Source of the DNA: an uncultured Dermatophilus sp.
Lineage (GTDB): Bacteria; Actinomycetota; Actinomycetes; Actinomycetales; Dermatophilaceae
Reading direction: 5' to 3'
DNA length: 5,559 nt
Assembly: GCA_945876925.1 (NCBI GenBank)
Contig: CAMCQD010000142.1
Coordinates: forward strand, 1 to 5,559
Of this stretch, positions 1 to 4,200 are shown one piece after another. The first letter of the stretch is position 1; each line of letters opens with the position of its first letter. A model generated the notes under the pieces. It was given only the letters and a program-made list of their open reading frames with translations, ran no database searches and was not told where the DNA came from. Made by a program: the position numbers and the translations under genes.

Positions 1-514
1 GCGAGAGCCGCACCTGCTCGGCGGGTGCCAGCTGGGTCCAGTGGATGATCCGGATACCCTCGGCTTCCAGTGCCGGGAGCACGGATTCGTGCAGGACGCG
101 CGCGTGCCGCTGCTGCAGCCGGGAGCTGACCGCGTGGATGCGGTCGAGGAGCTCGCGCGGCTCCGCCCCGGAGGCGGAGCGCACGGCCAGGCCGGTGGCG
201 ATCCGGCGTTTGAGCCCGGCGGCGCGGACCATGAAGAACTCGTCCAGGTTGCTGGCGAAGATGGACAGGAAGTTCACCCGTTCCAGCAGCGGCACCGTCG
301 GGTCCTCGGCGAGTTCCATGACCCGCTCGTTGAACGCCAGCCAGCTGATCTCGCGGTCGAGGAACCGGTCTGTGGGCAGGGGCACCTCAGGCGCGCTGGG
401 CTGCGGCAAGGCGACGAACCGGGGGTCGGGCGAGCGGTGCGGGCGGGCCGCCGGGGCGCTCTCGCCGGCGGGCGCTGCTGGCGCGGTGGCGGCTGGCTCA
501 CGCATGGCGTCCAT
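1..514 (-). CDS. ppk1: Polyphosphate kinase 1, N-terminal part (runs off the left edge)
   Basis: PPK1 reversibly transfers the gamma-phosphate of ATP onto inorganic polyphosphate, a phosphate/energy store and stress polymer. Only the first 171 codons are in the window. After a Pro/Ala-rich leader (residues 1-48) the N-terminal PPK domain is clear: DRFLDREISWLAFNERV (49-65), then LERVNFLSIFASNLDEFF (77-94) and MVRAAGLKRRI (95-105). This matches the helical N domain of E. coli PPK (ELSWLSFNERV, NNLDEFYKVR), including the Asn of SNLDEF (N89) implicated in nucleotide contact. The catalytic phospho-histidine domain lies outside the window. ATG 514 is the first possible start after the stop at 650; ATG 505 is an alternative. 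Only a weak purine run (GGGAA) precedes ATG 514. It sits 135 bases downstream of the mshD stop on the same strand and in the same reading frame as mshD, with no stop in between. Family assignment is firm; the exact start is less so. Confidence 0.93.
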   Translation of the reverse strand, partial: MDAMREPAATAPAAPAGESAPAARPHRSPDPRFVALPQPSAPEVPLPTDRFLDREISWLAFNERVMELAEDPTVPLLERVNFLSIFASNLDEFFMVRAAGLKRRIATGLAVRSASGAEPRELLDRIHAVSSRLQQRHARVLHESVLPALEAEGIRIIHWTQLAPAEQVRLS

Positions 515-649
515 GCTGTCAGTTCCCGGGGTGCTGGCCGCCGCCGCTACCGGGATATCCCTGGTGGCGGCCAGCTGGACGTGCAGGCCGGTCCGCTGGA
601 AACCGGCCGCGGCGTAGGTCGCGAGCGCGGGGGCGTTGTCCCCGGCGAC
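515..649 (-). pseudogene. mshD: Stranded 3' end of mshD after the premature TAA
   Basis: Reading on in the mshD frame past the TAA at 652-650 gives VAGDNAPALATYAAAGF and then QRTGLHVQLA. This matches the last GNAT segment of MshD (L-Y-V-x-x-D-N-x-x-A-V-x-x-Y-x-x-x-G-F, followed by the final strand), with the TAA occupying the conserved Tyr codon. Third positions stay mostly G/C through about 569, as expected for recently coding DNA. The rest, 515-568, is Ala-rich and shows no recognisable motif. No stop occurs in this frame before the ppk1 ATG at 514. Stops in the other two frames (TGA at 521-519, TAG at 549-547) could have ended the ancestral mshD if a small indel also occurred. No convincing ppk1 promoter was seen here. 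Confidence 0.75.
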
Positions 650-1576
650 TTACAGCTCGATCCGGGGGACGCCCCGGCTCACCAGGTACGCCAGGCCGAG
701 CGCGGTGGCCGCCTTGCCCAGCCCGCGCCCCTGGTAGGCGGGGTCGACGCCGACGACGTACACTTCGCCCGGGCCGCCCGGCTCGGCGATCTTGGTCCAG
801 TGGAACGCGGCCAGCTTCGGGTCCGGGCCGCTGACGTCGCTGATGAGCAGGAAGCCGGCCGGGTCGAACCACGGCTCGCCCATCCGGGCGTGCAGGTCGG
901 CGGCGGTGATCCGGCCCTGCTCGGGGTGGCCGGCGAAGGCGGCGGCGTTGACCTCCAGCCAGGGCTGCTCATCCCCGGGACCGAAGGCGTGCCAGGCGAA
1001 CCCGGCGGGCAGCCGGACGTCGCCGGGGTCGGCCGGGGTGATTCCGGCCGCCGGGCGGGACATCACCCACAGCTCACGCACGGTCTCCAGGGCGAGACTG
1101 GCCGCCAGCGCCCGGGCGGCGGGCAGCAGGCCGTGCGCCCAGAACCGGGTCTGCGGGTAACGCTGGAGCACGTGGCGGATCAGCGCGCGGCCCAGGCCCC
1201 GGCGCCGCCAGGCGGGGTGGACGGCCACCTCGGCGGAGGCGCCCGCGCCTCCGGGTCCGGTGAGGTTCGCCAGCGCCGCCACGGCTACCACCCGCAGCGG
1301 GCCGGCGTCCCCGGCAGGGCCGTCGGGCGTGCCGTCGCCCGGGCCGGAGGGAGCCGCGGGGCCTTCCCCGGCCGGGTCCAGGTCCCGCTCGCGGATGAGC
1401 ACGAACCCGAAATCGCCCGGGCAGGCGGCGTCCGCGTTCAGCAGCGTCGCCTCGGATAGCGCTTCGGCTGCGTCCTCCTGGGCGACGGCGCGGGCCAGCG
1501 CGCGGATCCGGTCGCGGTCGGCGGGGTCGAGGGTGCGCAGCACGGGGAGCGCCGGGAGCACGGGCGAAGCGGTCAT
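650..1576 (-). CDS. mshD: Mycothiol synthase (tandem GNAT acetyltransferase), C-terminus cut off by a stop codon
   Basis: MshD acetylates the cysteine amino group of Cys-GlcN-Ins with acetyl-CoA, the last step of mycothiol synthesis in the cytoplasm. The 308-aa product shows two GNAT domains. The N-terminal domain has EVAVHPAWRRRGLGRALI (116-133; acetyl-CoA loop RRRGLG 124-129). The C-terminal domain has PWFDPAGFLLI (235-245), FHWTKI (258-263) and VYVVGVDPAYQGRGLGKAA (272-290; loop QGRGLG 282-287). Residues 66-93 form a Gly/Pro/Ala-rich insert. The protein stops at ...GVPRIEL, where the family continues with a Tyr-Val strand and a D-N-x-x-A-x-x-x-Y helix; that tail is still encoded in frame after the TAA. 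The enzyme therefore lacks its last strand-helix-strand and is probably impaired, unless the stop is an error or is read through. ATG 1576 was chosen because homology begins there; GTG 1624 would add 16 unconserved residues. It lies downstream of glnR, the order also remembered for mycobacteria. Confidence 0.88.
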   Translation of the reverse strand: MTASPVLPALPVLRTLDPADRDRIRALARAVAQEDAAEALSEATLLNADAACPGDFGFVLIRERDLDPAGEGPAAPSGPGDGTPDGPAGDAGPLRVVAVAALANLTGPGGAGASAEVAVHPAWRRRGLGRALIRHVLQRYPQTRFWAHGLLPAARALAASLALETVRELWVMSRPAAGITPADPGDVRLPAGFAWHAFGPGDEQPWLEVNAAAFAGHPEQGRITAADLHARMGEPWFDPAGFLLISDVSGPDPKLAAFHWTKIAEPGGPGEVYVVGVDPAYQGRGLGKAATALGLAYLVSRGVPRIEL

Positions 1577-1623
1577 GCGAACTATCATCGCCCGCGAAAG
1601 TGAACGCCAGGCATACAGGTTCA

Positions 1624-1651
1624 CCCCGCTGCCGGCGCAGGCAGGCCGGGG
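1624..1651 (-). terminator. GC-rich hairpin directly after the glnR stop
   Basis: On the minus strand, starting one base after the glnR TGA, CCCCG-g-C-c-TGCC, a six-base loop, then GGCA-G-CGGGG form a 10-bp stem with two single-base bulges. There is no U-tract, so it is not a classical Rho-independent terminator. High-GC actinomycetes often carry such U-less hairpins at 3' ends. It may terminate or protect the glnR transcript and partly separate it from mshD. Confidence 0.4.
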
Positions 1652-2374
1652 TCAGCCGCGATCTGGGCGGGCGGGTGCGGCGTCGCCGGGGGGTTCCTCG
1701 CCGCCGGCCGAGGGGACGAGCCGGTAGCCGACGTTGCGGACGGTGCCGACCATGGTCTCGTAGTCCCGGCCGAGTTTGGCGCGCAGCCGCCGCACGTGCA
1801 CGTCCACCGTCCGGGTGCCGCCGAAATAGTCGTAGCCCCACACTTCCTGTAGCAGCTGGGCGCGGGTGAACGCGCGCCCAGGATGCTGGGCGAGGAACTT
1901 CAGCAGCTCGAATTCCTTGTACGTCAGGTCCAGGGCGCGCCCGGCGATCCGGGCGGTGTACGCCTCCTCGTCAACGACCAGCTCCCCGGAGGTGATGAGC
2001 TCATTGGACTCCACCGGCGAGACCGGCCGCCGGCTGGACACCAGCCGCAGCCGGGCTTCGATCTCGGCCGGGCCGGCCGAGGTGAGCATGACGTCATCGA
2101 TTCCCCAGTCGGAGCTGATCGCGGCCAGCCCGCCCTCGGTGACGACCGCGACGATGGGGGAGGAGGGGGCCAGCATCGCGGCGAGGCGGCACTGGGTGCG
2201 GGCGGTGGCCAGATCCGTGCGCGCATCGACCAGGATCACATCGTAATCGTGCTCGGGCAGCAGGGCATTGGCGTCCAGCGGGATGAGCCGCACCGCGTGC
2301 GCGAGCAGGGCCAGCGCGGGCACGACGTCGGCGCTCAGGGAGCGCGCGCCGGTCATGATGAGGAGCCTGGCCAC
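1652..2374 (-). CDS. glnR: GlnR, OmpR/PhoB-type global nitrogen regulator
   Basis: GlnR controls nitrogen assimilation genes (ammonium transport, glutamine synthetase, nitrate/nitrite use) in actinomycetes. The 240-aa product has an atypical receiver domain (about 1-112) and an OmpR-type winged helix (about 145-220). The receiver has VILVDARTDL with Asp50 and Arg52, then VVAVVTEGGLAAI (74-86), W90-GIDD and AGPAEIEARLRL. The DNA-binding half has LDLTYKEFELLKFLAQHPGR (148-167), then FTRAQLLQEVWGYDYFGGTR (169-188), TVDVHVRRLRAKLG (189-202) and TVRNVGYR (211-218), closely resembling streptomycete and mycobacterial GlnR as I recall them. The canonical acidic phosphorylation pocket is missing; published work on GlnR describes a phosphorylation-independent Asp50 contact with Arg52, and both residues are present. 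GTG 2374 was chosen because the family begins with a short V/M-x-x-LLxxT strand; an upstream GTG at 2452 would add 26 unconserved residues. The gene is divergent from the moaD-like gene. Confidence 0.95.
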   Translation of the reverse strand: MARLLIMTGARSLSADVVPALALLAHAVRLIPLDANALLPEHDYDVILVDARTDLATARTQCRLAAMLAPSSPIVAVVTEGGLAAISSDWGIDDVMLTSAGPAEIEARLRLVSSRRPVSPVESNELITSGELVVDEEAYTARIAGRALDLTYKEFELLKFLAQHPGRAFTRAQLLQEVWGYDYFGGTRTVDVHVRRLRAKLGRDYETMVGTVRNVGYRLVPSAGGEEPPGDAAPARPDRG

Positions 2375-2380
2375 GCAACA

Positions 2381-2386
2381 AGAATA
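2381..2386 (-). promoter_or_regulatory. Candidate -10 box (TATTCT) for leaderless glnR
   Basis: The minus strand reads CCTATTCTTGTTGCGTG. The hexamer fits the actinobacterial -10 pattern TAnnnT and ends six bases before the A/G of GTG 2374, so transcription would start at or next to the start codon. No Shine-Dalgarno sequence precedes GTG, which agrees with a leaderless mRNA. No -35 element is visible. Inference from sequence only. Confidence 0.45.
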
Positions 2387-2397
2387 GGTTGCCGCCC

Positions 2398-2429
2398 CGG
2401 GCTGGCGCGGGCGGGGAGGGACCAGCCCG
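2398..2429. promoter_or_regulatory. Inverted repeat in the divergent glnR/moaD intergenic region
   Basis: CGGGCTGG (2398-2405) and CCAGCCCG (2422-2429) are perfect 8-bp arms separated by 16 bases. The repeat covers roughly -24 to -55 relative to the inferred glnR transcription start and lies about 70 bases before the moaD-like ATG. It could be an operator for a dimeric regulator or an RNA hairpin. It does not look like the known GlnR box (GTnAC-n6-GAAAC). In such GC-rich DNA an 8-bp match could also arise by chance. Confidence 0.3.
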
Positions 2430-2485
2430 CGCGGGTCCGCCTCGCCGGTCATGCGCTGCTAGTGACAGTGGGCGGCCGTGGGCAT

Positions 2486-2496
2486 GTCAGGCTGAC
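2486..2496. repeat. Small palindrome GTCAG-G-CTGAC before the moaD-like ATG
   Basis: Perfect 5-bp arms around a single G end three bases before ATG 2500. No strong Shine-Dalgarno site is present here, so the palindrome occupies the place where the ribosome site would be expected. It may be an operator half-site pair or chance. Confidence 0.2.
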
Positions 2497-2499
2497 CCC

Positions 2500-2779
2500 A
2501 TGAGCACGCGCATTGCGACGGATTCCGCGACGGATCTTGGCGGCGCGGTGCCTGTGCGGCTGCGCTACTGGGCCGGGGCAGGGGCCGCCGCGGGGGTCGA
2601 TTCCGAGGTGATCGAGGCGGCCACGGTGGGAGCTGCCCTGGCTGAGGCGGCGTCACCCGGCGCTCGGGCCGGTGGTCGCGGTGAGCGCCTGCCTGCTCGA
2701 CGGCGTCCGGGCCGGCCACGCGACCCCGTTGTCCGGCACCCCCACGCTGGAGGTGCTCCCGCCCTTCGCCGGAGGCTGA
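2500..2779 (+). pseudogene. MoaD/ThiS-family sulfur-carrier protein, broken by a +1 frameshift
   Basis: Sulfur carriers of this beta-grasp family end in Gly-Gly, whose C-terminus is adenylated and thiocarboxylated to deliver sulfur (molybdopterin, thiamine or cysteine synthesis). From ATG 2500 the frame encodes a 16-residue leader, the first strand VPVRLRYWAGAGAAAGV, and VIEAATVGAALAEA up to 2649. The homology then jumps to the next frame (2651-2779): RHPALGPVVAVSACLLDG, then VRAGHATPL, and finally LEVLPPFAGG before TGA 2777-2779. Removing one G from GAGGCGGCGTCAC (around 2647-2653) would restore a continuous protein of about 92 aa, the usual size with a short leader. The gene is therefore a recent pseudogene or carries a sequencing error; no known slippery site is visible. 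The diglycine end is intact in the second frame. I cannot tell MoaD from ThiS or CysO-type function. It is divergent from glnR and upstream of the membrane-protein gene. Confidence 0.8.
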
Positions 2780-2785
2780 CGATCC

Positions 2786-2802
2786 CCGGGCGGGCCGCCC
2801 GG
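2786..2802. promoter_or_regulatory. 17-bp perfect palindrome between moaD-like gene and membrane-protein gene
   Basis: CCGGGCGG-G-CCGCCCGG is perfectly symmetrical (8-bp arms, one central base). It begins 7 bases after the moaD-like stop and ends 6 bases before the candidate -10 box at 2809, so it occupies the -35/spacer region. It could be an operator site, or the foldback end of the moaD transcript (no U-tract). Confidence 0.4.
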
Positions 2803-2808
2803 TGCCGG

Positions 2809-2814
2809 TATGGT
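2809..2814 (+). promoter_or_regulatory. Candidate -10 box (TATGGT) for a leaderless transcript
   Basis: TATGGT fits TAnnnT, and six bases later the GTG start at 2821 begins, a spacing that puts the transcription start at the start codon. No -35 motif is recognisable. The purine run CAGGGG between them is too close to GTG for a good Shine-Dalgarno. The geometry is the same as at glnR. Confidence 0.45.
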
Positions 2815-2820
2815 CAGGGG

Positions 2821-3639
2821 GTGCAGCACGTCGATAGCGGCCTGCCCCGCAGGCCGGCCGAGGGCACTTGGGGCGTCATGGCGGCCAGCGCCGTCATGTC
2901 CGTGATCGCCCTGGCCGGCGTGGCTACCGGGTCGGCGCACGTGCTCATCCCCGTGATGGCGCTGCACATGCTCATGCTCGCTAACGGATGGGTCCGCCTG
3001 CTGCGGCTGCCCAGCCCGCGCGGCACCACGGCCGCCCTGGCCGGAGCCAGCGTACTCGTGCTCATCGGCGGATTCTCCTCGCGCGAGACCCACGTGAGCC
3101 TGCTGCCGGCTGCGGTGGCCTGCGCGCTGCTGCTGGAATTCGCCCACCAGCTCGGCCGCGGCGACGGGCGCCGCCGCCTGGTGGACTCGATCTCCTCCTC
3201 GGTGCTGGGCATCTCGGTGATCACCTCCGGGGCGTGCTTCCTGCTCCTGGACCACGCCGCCGGGGTCGCGGCCTCGCTCGTGGTGGTCGTGGCCGTGCTG
3301 CTGTCGGTGGGAGCCGACCGGCTGCGGTATACCCGCCTGCGCCTTCCCGGAGCCGCCGTGGCCGCGATCCTGCTGGGCGCTGCCGGCGGGTACGGCGCCT
3401 GGGCGCTGACCGCCCCGGCGGGTTACCAGGACTCCGGGATGCTCGCCCCGCTCGCCGGGGCGCTGGCGGCGCTGGCCTCGTTCTCGCTGCGCAGCGCGCT
3501 CTGCGCCCTGCCGGCGATCACGGGTTTCCGGGCGCGCTGGGCCGCCGGGTCGGCCTGCGTGCTCTCGTCCGGGGTGCTGGCCTACGGGCTCGCCTGGGTG
3601 GCCATGGGCGGGCTGGCGCCGCTGCTGAGCGCGGGATAG
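2821..3639 (+). CDS. Polytopic integral membrane protein of unknown function
   Basis: I do not recognise a functional family. The 272-aa product is strongly hydrophobic, with about eight to nine probable transmembrane helices: near residues 17-37, 39-58, 70-86, 92-109, 124-143, 147-165, 176-198, 207-223 and 243-266. Charged loops are short: RLLRLPSPRG (59-68), the basic-acidic stretch GRGDGRRR (112-119), DRLRYTRLR (166-174) and FRARW (236-240). Arginine clustering at 59-67, 113-119, 167-174 and 237-239 suggests these loops face the cytoplasm. There is no cleavable signal peptide, ATP-binding motif or obvious catalytic motif. GTG 2821 was chosen because hydrophobic, clearly coding sequence begins shortly after it and a -10-like box precedes it. 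The same frame is open upstream to 2389, but that stretch belongs to the broken sulfur-carrier gene. The gene follows that carrier gene by 41 bases. Real coding is likely; function unknown. Confidence 0.8.
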   Translation: MQHVDSGLPRRPAEGTWGVMAASAVMSVIALAGVATGSAHVLIPVMALHMLMLANGWVRLLRLPSPRGTTAALAGASVLVLIGGFSSRETHVSLLPAAVACALLLEFAHQLGRGDGRRRLVDSISSSVLGISVITSGACFLLLDHAAGVAASLVVVVAVLLSVGADRLRYTRLRLPGAAVAAILLGAAGGYGAWALTAPAGYQDSGMLAPLAGALAALASFSLRSALCALPAITGFRARWAAGSACVLSSGVLAYGLAWVAMGGLAPLLSAG

Positions 3640-3648
3640 CCCGGCTCG

Positions 3649-3675
3649 CCCCGGAACGCCGCGCCGGCGCCGGGG
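3649..3675 (+). terminator. GC-rich hairpin after the membrane-protein gene
   Basis: CCCCGG-aac-GCCG-cgc-CGGC-g-CCGGGG forms a 10-bp stem interrupted by an asymmetric 3/1 internal loop, starting 10 bases after the TAG stop. No U-tract follows. It may terminate or attenuate transcription before the nitrobindin-like gene. Confidence 0.4.
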
Positions 3676-3681
3676 GATATC

Positions 3682-3688
3682 GGGGAGG
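3682..3688 (+). promoter_or_regulatory. Shine-Dalgarno site GGGGAGG deciding the nitrobindin-like start
   Basis: GGGGAGG lies 8 bases before ATG 3697, a normal spacing. A second ATG at 3689 overlaps the site in another frame and is not the start of a real gene. This is one of the clearest ribosome sites in the window. Confidence 0.65.
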
Positions 3689-3696
3689 ATGGGGGC

Positions 3697-4200
3697 ATGG
3701 TCTTCGAACTCGATCCGGATCTGCCGCCCAAGCTGGCCCCGCTCGCCTGGCTCGCCGGGCGGTGGCGCGGACTGGGAGTGGTCGGCTACCCCACCATCGA
3801 GTCCTCGAATTTCGCTCAGGAACTCGAGATCTCGCATAACGGCCGGCCCTTCCTCTATATGCGCTCGCGTACCTGGCTGCTGGACTCCGCCGGAAACCAG
3901 GTGCGCCCGCTGGCCACCGAATGCGGGTACTGGCGGGTGCTCGACGACGGCGAGATCGAGCTGCTGCTGGCGCATCCCACGGGGATAGTCGAGCTGTACG
4001 CCGGGCGCCGCGAGGCCGAGCGCCCGGTGATCGAGCTGGCCACCGACGGGGTGATGCGCTCCCCGGCCGCCAAGGAGTACACCGCCGGCAAGCGGATGTA
4101 TGGACTGGTCGACTCGAAGCTCATGTGGGTCATGGACATGGCGGCCGTGGGGCAGCCGATGAGCCCGCACGCCTCGGCGCAGCTGGAGCGCGCCGAGTGA
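3697..4200 (+). CDS. Nitrobindin-like (FABP-like, DUF1794) beta-barrel protein
   Basis: Nitrobindins are small ten-stranded beta-barrels; haem-bearing members bind NO and are reported to isomerise peroxynitrite to nitrate. The 167-aa length is typical. The signature G-x-W-x-G-x-G is at residues 21-27 (LAGRWRGLG), followed by Y31-P32. FAQELEISHNGRPFLY, ECGYWRV, EIELLLAHPTGIVELY and the C-terminal KRMYGLVDSKLMWVMDMAAV follow the family pattern. His158, in GQPMSPHASAQLER, sits where the proximal haem ligand of nitrobindins lies near the C-terminus, so haem binding is plausible. Mycobacteria have a related protein near glnR/mshD that I recall described as nitrobindin-like. A good ribosome site precedes ATG 3697. 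The stop codon overlaps the start of the next gene (GTGA), so the two are probably co-translated. The family call is strong; haem binding is inferred. Confidence 0.88.
   Translation: MVFELDPDLPPKLAPLAWLAGRWRGLGVVGYPTIESSNFAQELEISHNGRPFLYMRSRTWLLDSAGNQVRPLATECGYWRVLDDGEIELLLAHPTGIVELYAGRREAERPVIELATDGVMRSPAAKEYTAGKRMYGLVDSKLMWVMDMAAVGQPMSPHASAQLERAE
4185..4188 (+). promoter_or_regulatory. Ribosome site GGAG for ygfZ inside the upstream gene
   Basis: GGAG lies 8 bases before GTG 4197 and within the last codons of the nitrobindin-like gene. Together with the GTGA stop/start overlap at 4197-4200, it supports GTG 4197 as the ygfZ start and translational coupling. Confidence 0.5.

Noticed and set aside
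552..561. Palindrome GGGATATCCC in the mshD-ppk1 gap
   Set aside because: It is short and lacks promoter elements around it. A 10-bp palindrome can occur by chance, so no role is claimed.
41..1459. Long plus-strand open frame of 472 codons
   Set aside because: It is antisense to ppk1 and mshD, whose family motifs are unmistakable on the minus strand. Its product is Gly/Arg/Gln-rich with no recognisable domain, typical of mirror frames in high-GC DNA.
1577..1624. Upstream GTG start for mshD at 1624
   Set aside because: It adds 16 residues without family similarity and lacks a ribosome site. ATG 1576 fits the usual MshD beginning better, though its ribosome site is also weak.
2375..2452. Upstream start for glnR at 2452
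   Set aside because: The extra 26 residues are Pro/Arg-rich and not part of the receiver domain. GTG 2374 gives the expected GlnR N-terminus and puts Asp at position 50.
2653..4170. Minus-strand open frame of 505 codons
   Set aside because: It runs antisense to the sulfur-carrier end, the membrane protein and the nitrobindin-like gene. Its composition is low-complexity (Gly/Gln/Arg/His) and it has no domain signature.
3921..4196. Upstream extension of the ygfZ frame to an ATG at 3921
   Set aside because: This part overlaps the nitrobindin-like gene and reads as Arg/Gly/Ala-rich noise. GTG 4197 with its ribosome site and stop/start overlap is a better start.
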